A stretch of 40,318 nucleotides of DNA. Source: an uncultured Lachnospiraceae bacterium (GTDB taxonomy: Bacteria > Bacillota > Clostridia > Lachnospirales > Lachnospiraceae). The translations under genes were made by a program, and so were the position numbers. Where the stretch lies: the NCBI GenBank assembly GCA_910583895.1, contig CAJTYJ010000003.1:1-40318 (forward strand), written 5' to 3'. Shown here piece after piece: positions 1 through 7,345 of the stretch. Position 1 is the first letter of the stretch; each line of letters opens with the position of its first letter. The notes beneath the pieces were generated by a model that was given only the letters and a program-made list of their open reading frames with translations, was not told the origin of the DNA and did no database searches.

Positions 1-10
1 TATTTTATCC

Positions 11-1783
11 TTAATCCAAAGAAATATGCAATTTCTCAATTTCCCGGCGTTTCTGCACGATTTTCTGCAGCGTTTCCACATTATTGGGGTCCATATGCTC
101 CGTCTGCCAGGCGATACTGGCCGATTTCACCCGAAGGATGGTCTCCTGGAGCGCCTTTTCTTCCTCTTCTTTTCCGGACAGTTTCGGTATCGTATCGTAG
201 AGCATGGCCGACACTTTCTGCTGCTCTTCCTCCTCCGTAAAATACTGGAACAAAGAAGCCGGATTCAAACGCCCGGATTTCCACTGATCCTGAAGAAGCT
301 CTGCCACCTTCCGGCACAAAGGATCGGTAAACTCCTCCGGCTCTATATATTTGCAGATACTGCGAAACGTTTTCGCGTCCGAACTCATCCAGGTGATTAA
401 AAGGCGCTGGGAACGAAGTCCTGCATCCTCTGTCTTCTTCCGTTTCTGCTGCCCTGTCTGTGCATGCACCGGTGCTCTTGGGCCTCCCCCCAACTTTCTG
501 CCGGTCTGATCAACCATGTGGGCAAGCTGATTTTCGGCCAGATCGTACTTCTTTGCTGCTGCTTCCAGATACGTCTGCCTCTCCACCCCTGCTTCAAACT
601 GCAAAAGGCGTTCGGACAAAGCCCGGAAAAATGCAGTTTTGCGCTCCGGATCTGAAAAGTCATACTCCCGCTCCATCATCCGAAGCTCGAAGAAAAAACT
701 CCCCTCCGCCTTATCCATCCGCTCCTGAAAAGCTTCTGCTCCCAGGGCCTTGATAAACTCATCCGGGTCTTTATAGGGCTCCATATTGATAATCTTCGCC
801 GCAATTCCTGCATCTTTCAATATCGGAAGTGCCCGAAGAGCCGCCCTTACCCCGGCCTCGTCACTGTCGTAAGTTAAAAGTACCTCGTTTGTATAACGCT
901 TTAGCACCAAAGACTGCCGGGCCGTAAAAGCCGTCCCAAGGGACGCTACTGCCTGATGAAAGCCTGCCTGGTGCATGGCGATCACGTCCATATATCCTTC
1001 ACAGAGAATGATGTTGGGTTTTCGGCTCATACGGGCCAGATTCAATCCATAGAGATTCCGGCTTTTGTCAAAGACCTTCGTCTCCGGGGAATTCAAATAT
1101 TTGGGTTTCCCGTCTCCCATCACTCTTCCGCCAAAGCCAATCACCCGGTTTTGAATATCCATGATCGGAAAAATCACCCGGTTCCAGAACTTGTCATACA
1201 TCCCCCGCTTCTCATCCACCTGTACAAGTCCGGATTCTTTGAGCTGCTGGTCTGTATAGCCTTTTCCTTTCAGATACCGGTACAGACTGTCACTGTACTT
1301 ATCCGCATAGCCAAGGCCAAACTTCTGCAGGGTCTCTTTGGACAGCTGCCGGCCCAGCAGATAGTCAAGTCCCTGCTGTCCCTCTGGCTGCCGCAGAGTA
1401 TAGTAGTAATACCGGGCCGCCAGTCTGTTCATCTCCATGATCTGTGCCTTCAGATCAGACTGCCTTTTCGCCTCACCGGAATATTCCTGCTGCGGAAGGG
1501 CAATGCCCGCCCGGTCTGCCAGTACTTTCACCGCTTCCGGAAAAGACAGATTCTCATATTCCATCACAAATTTAAATACGTCTCCCCCCGCGCCGCAGCT
1601 GAAACAGCGATAAATCTGTCTTGGCTGATTCACCGACATGGAGGGGTTGCGGTCGTTATGGAAAGGGCAGACACCCACATAGTTGCTGCCCTTCCGCTGC
1701 AGCTTTATGTATCCGGAGATCACATCCACGATATCGCTTCTGGATCGGATCTCCTCCACAAGATCCTGAGAATAAAAACTCAT
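11..1783 (-). CDS. dnaG: DNA primase DnaG
   Basis: 590 residues, the usual size for bacterial primase. It makes RNA primers for lagging-strand synthesis at the fork, with the DnaB helicase. The N-terminal CHC2 zinc finger is visible with C39, H42, C60 and C63. The TOPRIM catalytic core follows, with the EGYMD motif at about 262-266 and the metal-binding DSD at 306-308. The last ~150 residues are the variable helicase-binding part. The ATG at 1783 is preceded by AGGTGA. It lies 17 bases after dgt on the same strand, so the two are probably co-transcribed. In many clostridia rpoD follows; that position is outside the window. Confidence 0.97.
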   Translation of the reverse strand: MSFYSQDLVEEIRSRSDIVDVISGYIKLQRKGSNYVGVCPFHNDRNPSMSVNQPRQIYRCFSCGAGGDVFKFVMEYENLSFPEAVKVLADRAGIALPQQEYSGEAKRQSDLKAQIMEMNRLAARYYYYTLRQPEGQQGLDYLLGRQLSKETLQKFGLGYADKYSDSLYRYLKGKGYTDQQLKESGLVQVDEKRGMYDKFWNRVIFPIMDIQNRVIGFGGRVMGDGKPKYLNSPETKVFDKSRNLYGLNLARMSRKPNIILCEGYMDVIAMHQAGFHQAVASLGTAFTARQSLVLKRYTNEVLLTYDSDEAGVRAALRALPILKDAGIAAKIINMEPYKDPDEFIKALGAEAFQERMDKAEGSFFFELRMMEREYDFSDPERKTAFFRALSERLLQFEAGVERQTYLEAAAKKYDLAENQLAHMVDQTGRKLGGGPRAPVHAQTGQQKRKKTEDAGLRSQRLLITWMSSDAKTFRSICKYIEPEEFTDPLCRKVAELLQDQWKSGRLNPASLFQYFTEEEEQQKVSAMLYDTIPKLSGKEEEEKALQETILRVKSASIAWQTEHMDPNNVETLQKIVQKRREIEKLHISLD

Positions 1784-1800
1784 AGGTCACCTGATTCCTG

Positions 1801-2808
1801 TCAAGATTTCCAGGAATCCGGAAGAAAGAATTCCTGAAATTTGGATATAGCATACTGATCTGTCATACCTGCTATATAATCACAGACACTGCGCTCCTGC
1901 GTCTCGCCGGAATACCACATCCGTTCCACGTATTCCTTGGGCAAAAGCTCCGGATGTTCCATATAATAATGAAACAGTTCTTTTACAATATTCTCCGCTT
2001 TTTGTTCTTCTCCCTTCGCTTTGGGATTTGTATATACATTGTCGAACATAAATCTGCGCATTCCCATAAATGCATACTGAATATCCTCTGACATCCGGAT
2101 ATCGGGCTTGTCCAGACTCTGCTCCACGATATCATGAATCATGATATTCAGACGTTCTCTTGTGGAATGCCCCAGGATGTCCGTATAGGCCCTTGGCAGA
2201 TCCCGTTCTTTGATTACACCGCCCCGGATGGCATCGTCCACATCGTGATTGATATAGGCAATCTTATCTGAATACCGAACGATCCTGCCCTCCAGCGTGG
2301 CAGCCTTCCCGGTCATCTGATGATTCAGGATGCCGTCCCGCACCTCCCAGGTCAGGTTCAGCCCCCTGCCGTCTTTTTCCAGCCGTTCCACAATGCGCAC
2401 GCTCTGCCGGTAATGGGCAAACCCCTCGCTGCTGACGGCATTCAGCGCACGCTCTCCGGCATGTCCAAAGGGGGTGTGCCCCAGATCATGACCAAGCGCG
2501 ATCGCCTCTGTCAGATCCTCATTGAGCCGAAGCGCTCTTGCGATGGTCCTGGCGTTCTGCGCCACTTCCAGCGTGTGCGTCAGTCTGGTCCGGTAGTGAT
2601 CTCCCTTGGGCGTTAAAAACACCTGTGTCTTGTGCTTCAGCCTCCGAAAAGATTTGCAGTGCAGAATGCGGTCCCGGTCCCTTTGGTACACCGGACGGAT
2701 ATCGCAGGGAGGCTCTTCTTTGTCCCTTCCTTTCGAGTCTCTGCTGCGCGCCGCGTAAGGACTTAGAAATTCCTTTTCCCAGCACTCGGTCTTTTCCCGG
2801 ATTGTCAT
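1801..2808 (-). CDS. dgt: Deoxyguanosinetriphosphate triphosphohydrolase-like protein
   Basis: 335 residues of the HD superfamily. Dgt-type enzymes hydrolyse dNTPs to deoxynucleosides and triphosphate, adjusting the nucleotide pool. The metal ligands fit the HD pattern: H78 in RLTHTLEV, then H107-D108 in the motif GHDLGHTPFGHAGE. The short form seen here is the common Firmicute form and substrate preference cannot be read from it. The ATG has a strong AAGGAGG about 8 bases upstream. A 6-bp inverted repeat (TTACAG, loop of 4, CTGTAA) abuts the ribosome binding site. It lies directly upstream of dnaG, a frequent clostridial arrangement linking nucleotide supply with priming. Confidence 0.93.
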   Translation of the reverse strand: MTIREKTECWEKEFLSPYAARSRDSKGRDKEEPPCDIRPVYQRDRDRILHCKSFRRLKHKTQVFLTPKGDHYRTRLTHTLEVAQNARTIARALRLNEDLTEAIALGHDLGHTPFGHAGERALNAVSSEGFAHYRQSVRIVERLEKDGRGLNLTWEVRDGILNHQMTGKAATLEGRIVRYSDKIAYINHDVDDAIRGGVIKERDLPRAYTDILGHSTRERLNIMIHDIVEQSLDKPDIRMSEDIQYAFMGMRRFMFDNVYTNPKAKGEEQKAENIVKELFHYYMEHPELLPKEYVERMWYSGETQERSVCDYIAGMTDQYAISKFQEFFLPDSWKS

Positions 2809-2820
2809 ACCATCCCCTCC

Positions 2821-2836
2821 TTACAGTAAGCTGTAA
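2821..2836 (-). promoter_or_regulatory. Small inverted repeat abutting the dgt ribosome binding site
   Basis: TTACAG-TAAG-CTGTAA forms a 6-bp hairpin whose 3' arm touches the GGAGG of dgt on the minus strand. It could modestly mask the ribosome binding site or bind a protein. Only the symmetry is seen; function is a guess. Confidence 0.25.
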
Positions 2837-2891
2837 AAACTCCCTCTATAAATAATATACTGCACGGAAATCGAAAATCCTTCTTCCTTTA

Positions 2892-3482
2892 TCAAATTTT
2901 TTTATTTTTTTTAATTTTTCTCATGCAAGGATATGTTTTCTTGCCAATCATGTACTTTTTCATATAACTAAAAGTTGCTTTCTCCCCCTTTACATCCAGC
3001 ATATGCAGGATGTATTCCAAAAGTGCTCTGGTCTCCTCATGGATCAGATAGGTTCCCTTTCCCTGTTCGTAATAATGAAGCGGCGAATGCTGCGTATAAT
3101 TTTTCCCTTCGTACACTTTCGAAGCAGCAATACGGTCCATGATCATCTCGTTGACATACTTCAGGGGCATCTTCATCCCCGCCATGCATTTGACCGGCTT
3201 CATGCTGTAATCAATCCAGTATTCATAATGATGCTTGTTGCGTCCTTTGTGGTGGAGCCATGCGGACGAGTAGCCCTTATCCATCCGCTCTGCATTGTTG
3301 GGACTTTGAAACCCCTGATAATATCTGCAGCCCTGCCAGAACTCTGCCGGTGTATATTTGGACAGATCATGGGTCAGCCCCTGCCAGTACATCCCCACCT
3401 GAAAACAATGCCTTGCAACCATTACTTTATGCTGGGTGATCGTATAAAAATGTCTCCATATATTAATCAGTTTTAATCTCAT
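2892..3482 (-). CDS. DUF5662 family protein
   Basis: 196 residues, basic, with many His, Tyr and Trp. It resembles the uncharacterised DUF5662 family common in Firmicutes. An HD-like metal-binding pattern is visible: HDLSKYTPAEF at about 38-48, then HHKGRNKHHYEYW near 77-89. A phosphohydrolase-like helical fold is plausible but unproven. The start overlaps the end of the upstream GH13-like gene by 20 bases, with only a weak GGGG ribosome site, so translation is probably coupled. The C-terminus is lysine-rich. No function should be assigned. Confidence 0.75.
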   Translation of the reverse strand: MRLKLINIWRHFYTITQHKVMVARHCFQVGMYWQGLTHDLSKYTPAEFWQGCRYYQGFQSPNNAERMDKGYSSAWLHHKGRNKHHYEYWIDYSMKPVKCMAGMKMPLKYVNEMIMDRIAASKVYEGKNYTQHSPLHYYEQGKGTYLIHEETRALLEYILHMLDVKGEKATFSYMKKYMIGKKTYPCMRKIKKNKKI

Positions 3483-5319
3483 CCTTTTTCCCCGTCAAGA
3501 TCAGAATCGTCCTGGGAGGAACTGCCACAAACTTCTGGTCCTCAAGCAGCATCTCCTCCCCTTTTCTGTAAAATGTCTGCATCTCCCGTCCGGTGTCCGC
3601 TGCCACGTACCAGTGCTGCCCTTTGGGAAGAACAGGCAGCGCCAGCTTTTGATCCGCCATATGCATGTTATAGGCCGCATAGCAGGTCTCTCCTCCGGTA
3701 TAGCATCCCGCATAGAGCACTCCCATCTGGCGGTTGTAGCTCTCAAACTCTTCATACCAGGCCTTCCTGCCGTGGTAAGACAGATCCGGCATGCCTCTGG
3801 AAAGATAGTCCTTTTGAACATACGCCTGACGGCGGCCAAAGGCCGGATGCTCTTTCCGAAAACGAATGGCTTCTTTTACAAACTCCCGCAGACGCCTGTC
3901 CGCGCTCTTTTTGCTCCACTGAACCCAGGCCGTCTCATTGTCCTGGCACCAGACATTATTGTTGCCTCCCTGGGAATTGCCCATCTCATCTCCTCCGTAG
4001 ATCGCCGGCACTCCCTGGGAAAACAAAAGCAGCATAAAAGCATTGCGGATCTGTCTTCTTCGAAGCTGCGCTAACTTCTTTACAGAAGTAGGGCCTTCCT
4101 CCCCGTAATTGCAGCTGTAATTGTAATTGGTTCCATCCTGGTTTTGCTCCCCGTTGGCCTCGTTGTGCTTTCCCTCATAAGACACCAGATCCGCAAAGGT
4201 AAAACCATTGTGATTTGCCATGTAGTTGATCACTGCCTTTCCGGCAGGATTGCGGCGCATGCTCCAGGCCATCTGTTCAAGCATGTCCTCATCCCCCTTG
4301 AGAAAACGGCGCGCCTTTACCAGAAAATCGTCGTTATACTCCGCAAGCCTCCGGAAGGAAGGTACATAATCCGGTTCATAATAGTCTTCCAGCGGAAAAT
4401 ACTCACTCATAATCTTTATTCTGGAAAGCATGGGATCCAGGGCCAGTTCTCTCAAAGGCACTCCCTGGCTGTTCACATGAATACCGTCAATATGATACTC
4501 AGACACCCAGTAACGCATGCAGTCCATGATCAGATGGGGATTCGTCCGCTCTGGAAAATAAAACTCCAGAATCAGCTCTATGCCGTTTTTGTGAAGTTCC
4601 CGCACCAGCTCCTTCAGTTCCCGAACCGGATCCTTTGACGCACTGTAGGAAGCCTTCGGCGCAAAAAAGCAGGCCGGGCCATACCCCCAGTAATTTTGAT
4701 GCTGTCCGCTGTTTTTATGTACTGGTTTGTGTTTTTTTGATGCCTTTTCCCTTTGGTACTCAGAGAATTCATACACTGGCATCAGCTCCAGCTGATTGAT
4801 ACCCAGGCTTTTCAGATAAGGAATCTTTTCTTTGATCCCTGCGAAAGTCCCCGGATGCCGTACCTTTGCGGACGCATCCATGGTAAATCCCCTCGCATGG
4901 GTGATATACAGTATACAGTCTTCATAAGGAATCTCAAGAGGTTCATCTTCCTGCCAGGAAAAGCGCTCCGTAACGGCAGCACACCGAACGGCATGGGGCT
5001 TCTCTTCGGTATCGGCTCCCCGGATCTCTGTGCCCCGTATGTATCCGGCGTAAGGGTCCTGTACCACTTCCCCTCCGATCCGATAATTATATTCATATTC
5101 TTTGAGGGGAAGCTGGCTGATCTTCATGGCACAGACCTCTCCAAAACGCATCTCTTCCATAAAAGAAAGTTCTGCTGCAATTTTCTGTGACCCTTTCTCA
5201 TACAAAAGCAGGCTGCAGTCCTTTTTGTCCTGTACCACTACCGCAAAATTGATGTCTTTTCCGTGCTTCGTCACTCCCAGATAAACCGGATTCCCGGCTC
5301 CAATGCGATAATTCAACAT
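3463..5319 (-). CDS. Catalytically degenerate GH13 isoamylase-like protein (probable pseudoenzyme)
   Basis: An N-terminal CBM48-like beta domain (~1-95), a GH13 barrel (~130-480) and a C-terminal beta domain, aligning over its length with the active debranching enzyme at 33847-35946. Numbered from the ATG at 5319, the catalytic nucleophile Asp is N283 in GIHVN, the preceding conserved Arg is H281, the stabilising Asp of HDG is N371 in NHNGF, and region I FLDVVFNH has become ILEFYFPE. Only the acid/base Glu (E306) remains. About 44 residues of the region I-II loop are deleted. The frame is open and well conserved, so it is probably a functional non-enzyme, perhaps glycan-binding or scaffolding. 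A GTG at 5352 gives 11 more residues but lies about 12 bases after the predicted transcription start and lacks a ribosome site, so the ATG is preferred. Confidence 0.8.
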   Translation of the reverse strand: MLNYRIGAGNPVYLGVTKHGKDINFAVVVQDKKDCSLLLYEKGSQKIAAELSFMEEMRFGEVCAMKISQLPLKEYEYNYRIGGEVVQDPYAGYIRGTEIRGADTEEKPHAVRCAAVTERFSWQEDEPLEIPYEDCILYITHARGFTMDASAKVRHPGTFAGIKEKIPYLKSLGINQLELMPVYEFSEYQREKASKKHKPVHKNSGQHQNYWGYGPACFFAPKASYSASKDPVRELKELVRELHKNGIELILEFYFPERTNPHLIMDCMRYWVSEYHIDGIHVNSQGVPLRELALDPMLSRIKIMSEYFPLEDYYEPDYVPSFRRLAEYNDDFLVKARRFLKGDEDMLEQMAWSMRRNPAGKAVINYMANHNGFTFADLVSYEGKHNEANGEQNQDGTNYNYSCNYGEEGPTSVKKLAQLRRRQIRNAFMLLLFSQGVPAIYGGDEMGNSQGGNNNVWCQDNETAWVQWSKKSADRRLREFVKEAIRFRKEHPAFGRRQAYVQKDYLSRGMPDLSYHGRKAWYEEFESYNRQMGVLYAGCYTGGETCYAAYNMHMADQKLALPVLPKGQHWYVAADTGREMQTFYRKGEEMLLEDQKFVAVPPRTILILTGKKDEIKTD

Positions 5320-5370
5320 AATCTTCAACCTTTTCCCTTCAGCAATCGACACTTAACCCAATTATAAAGC

Positions 5371-5399
5371 ATTATATCACTCAAAACTTTTTTTGGCAA
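5371..5399 (-). promoter_or_regulatory. Sigma-70 type promoter for the GH13-like/DUF5662 operon
   Basis: On the minus strand TTGCCA (5394-5399) and TATAAT (5371-5376) are separated by exactly 17 bases, giving a transcript start near 5364. It is the best housekeeping promoter match in this part of the window. Confidence 0.75.
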
Positions 5400-5649
5400 T
5401 CAAAATATAGGAAAAAGAAAAACCTTTTGCCACAGGCTCTATATAATAGGTAGGTTCTCCTTTTTTAATAGACCGCTCCCGGGCGAATCCGCCTTTGAAG
5501 ATTGTCCTTTTCCATCCCGTCACCAAAATGCGGTCCCTACTTGTCAGGATAATTGATTGAAATCTGTCCCTCAATTCATGTATTTTTACCAGAATCCACA
5601 GCCGTTTTCACCTGTATGGCACCGGACAGATACGGTTCAAACAAAAGAG
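5400..5649. other. Gene-free interval between the GH13-like gene and mogA
   Basis: With the promoter and terminator on its flanks, this is the longest stretch without a convincing gene. A 65-codon minus-strand frame (5377-5574, TTG start) overlaps the promoter, has no ribosome site and resembles nothing I know. I see no RNA gene or clear riboswitch fold. Confidence 0.5.
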
Positions 5650-5688
5650 GGTGCCGCAAAACCATTCCACACATGATTTTGCGGCACC
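5650..5688. terminator. Rho-independent terminator downstream of mogA
   Basis: A perfect 12-bp stem (5650-5661 with 5677-5688, arm GGTGCCGCAAAA) and a 15-base loop. A T-rich tail follows on the plus strand. On the minus strand, the direction of mogA, the tail is CCTCTTTTG, so termination of mogA is likely but weaker. Confidence 0.75.
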
Positions 5689-5701
5689 TTCTTTTTGTCT
5701 T

Positions 5702-6202
5702 TTATTTGCGTGCACAGTCTGACGCCTGACCAGTCAGAATCTCCAGGCCGTGTTCCAGGGCCGGGAGGATATATTCCAGGCTCTCCCGGACTGCCTTCGG
5801 GCTGCCCGGAAGGTTGATGATCAGAGTGGCTTTCCGGATACCCGCAGTGGCGCGGCTCAACATGGCCCGGGGCGTGATGGTCATGCTGTAAGTCCGCATG
5901 GCCTCCGGAATCCCCGGCACCAGCCGCTCTGTGGCATCCATGGTCGCCTCCGGCATACAGTCCCTGGGAGAAAAGCCAGTCCCCCCGGTGGTCAGGATAA
6001 GTTCTGCCAGCCCCTCATCTGCAATCCGCGCCATCTCGGCAGCCAGCATTTTTCGCTCATCCGGAAGCAAAATACTGTGCACCACCTCATAATCGTTCCC
6101 CTCCAGAATCTCCCGAATTACAGGACCGCTTTTGTCTTCCCGCTCTCCTGCATATCCAGAATCACTAGAAGTAATAATCGCTGCTTTAAATTTCCCCATC
6201 AT
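5702..6202 (-). CDS. mogA: Molybdopterin adenylyltransferase, MogA/MoaB type
   Basis: About 166 residues of the MoCF_biosynth fold. MogA adenylylates molybdopterin before metal insertion by MoeA, in the cytosol. The signature TTGGTG with FSPRD (about 71-81 from this start) and NLPGSP near 130-135 are intact. An ATG at 6214 gives four more residues but has no ribosome site. The GGAG at 6209-6212 sits six bases before the ATG at 6202, which I prefer. It follows the cofactor operon on the same strand but has its own promoter, and is the only MogA-type gene seen here. Confidence 0.92.
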   Translation of the reverse strand: MMGKFKAAIITSSDSGYAGEREDKSGPVIREILEGNDYEVVHSILLPDERKMLAAEMARIADEGLAELILTTGGTGFSPRDCMPEATMDATERLVPGIPEAMRTYSMTITPRAMLSRATAGIRKATLIINLPGSPKAVRESLEYILPALEHGLEILTGQASDCARK

Positions 6203-6231
6203 CACATTCTCCATTCCGTATTTTTACACAT

Positions 6232-6260
6232 ATGCTATAATATTTCTCCAAAAAAGTCAA
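6232..6260 (-). promoter_or_regulatory. Putative mogA promoter
   Basis: TTGACT (6255-6260, minus strand) and TAGCAT (6232-6237) are 17 bases apart. TATAGC at 15 bases spacing is an alternative -10. This suggests mogA can be expressed independently of the upstream moeA operon. Confidence 0.5.
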
Positions 6261-6262
6261 AC

Positions 6263-6370
6263 TCACCGCATCACCATCACATCCTTTGGTGCCGCGTCCA
6301 CCTGGAATAATCCGTCACAGTCCGCAATCAGTTCCATCTTTTCTTCTTTCACCAAAGTAGGATTCGACCT
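6263..6370 (-). pseudogene. Remnant resembling a MoeA-like molybdopterin-binding protein
   Basis: A 35-codon open frame with an ATG only at 6337. The stretch VKEEKMELIADCDGLFQVD resembles, from memory, an internal segment of the short MoeA-like molybdopterin-binding proteins (PF00994 relatives) found in clostridial Mo-hydroxylase clusters. Upstream and downstream parts of that family are absent. It lies between the FAD oxidoreductase and mogA, where such a gene would fit. The identification is tentative; a real short peptide is the alternative. Confidence 0.3.
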
Positions 6371-6378
6371 TCATTCTG

Positions 6379-7308
6379 TCAATGGTTTTTTTCGTCTACA
6401 TTGTTTGTAGCATTTGAGGAACTGATTTTTTCTGCAGCCCGAATCCCTGCTTCCTCCGCCTGAAGCGTAACACTGTCCACGATTTTGTGAACATGATGGC
6501 AGTTTCCGCAAAGTGTTATCCAGTCCGGAAATCTCCCGTCTTTAGAAAGTCCTTTCAAAATCCTCTGCTCCGGGATCAGTCCGACTGCGCTGATCAGTGT
6601 GTCACAGGGAATCCGCATTTCTTCCCCGGTCCTGATATTTTGGACGGTAACGCCGGTGATCCTCCCTTCCCCATGCACGGAAGCGATGGTGGATGAGAGG
6701 ATCACCGGGATCTGATACTGCTTCAGACAGTCTCTTCTGTTTTTCGGCAGTCCGCCGCAGACGGAATTTCTTTCGATTACCGCCAGCACCTTTTTTCCTT
6801 CCAGAACCATTCTTCGGGCAAGGATCTGTCCCATGTCGCCGCTTCCTAAGATGACCGCCCGCTCTCCGATTCCGACATGGCAGCAGTTAATCAGGTACTG
6901 GGCCTCTCCTGCGGTATAGATGCCGGACGGCCTTGTTCCCGCTGCATTTAATGACTGGAAAGGACGCTCATAGCAGCCGCTGGCCAGGATCAGATGGTCA
7001 AACGCTATCCGGCAGTGCCCGACTTTCGGACCTACGGCCAGCAAAGTCTGGTCCGAACACACTTTTACAGCCGTGGTATCCGGCAAAAAACGAATACCGG
7101 ACCCGGCAAAGGGTCCGGTAAACCGGTGCATGTATTCAACCCCTGTCAGGTCAGCACAAAAGCGGGTGAGTCCGAACCCCCGGTGGATGCACTGTCTTAG
7201 CACACCCCCGGGCACAGATTCCCGTTCCAGCAGGGTAATCCACTGGCCGGCTGACACGCCAGGCCTCAGTTCGGTCAGTCTCTTTTCTGCAGACAGGGCG
7301 GCCGCCAT
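6379..7308 (-). CDS. FAD/NAD(P)-dependent oxidoreductase
   Basis: A two-dinucleotide-binding-domain flavoprotein. A second Rossmann motif VILGSGDMG lies near residues 150-160. The C-terminal segment WITLCGNCHHVH followed by AEEAGIRAAEKI matches flavoproteins paired with GlpA-like dehydrogenases. The first in-frame ATG (7308) falls inside the FAD-binding loop: codons upstream (7309-7350) read SPILIVGGGAAG, the expected N-terminus. No ATG, GTG or TTG exists in that frame between the loop and the upstream stop at 7402-7404. The ATG overlapping the stop of the preceding gene (7347-7349) is out of frame by one base. The true N-terminus therefore needs a non-standard start or a frameshift. Likely partner of the GlpA-like protein. 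Confidence 0.8.
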   Translation of the reverse strand: MAAALSAEKRLTELRPGVSAGQWITLLERESVPGGVLRQCIHRGFGLTRFCADLTGVEYMHRFTGPFAGSGIRFLPDTTAVKVCSDQTLLAVGPKVGHCRIAFDHLILASGCYERPFQSLNAAGTRPSGIYTAGEAQYLINCCHVGIGERAVILGSGDMGQILARRMVLEGKKVLAVIERNSVCGGLPKNRRDCLKQYQIPVILSSTIASVHGEGRITGVTVQNIRTGEEMRIPCDTLISAVGLIPEQRILKGLSKDGRFPDWITLCGNCHHVHKIVDSVTLQAEEAGIRAAEKISSSNATNNVDEKNH

Positions 7309-7345
7309 CCCTGCCGCACCGCCGCCGACAATCAGAATCGGACTG

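Noticed and set aside
5377..5574. 65-codon minus-strand frame in the gap before mogA
   Set aside because: TTG start without ribosome site, overlaps the promoter of the GH13-like gene, no recognisable similarity.
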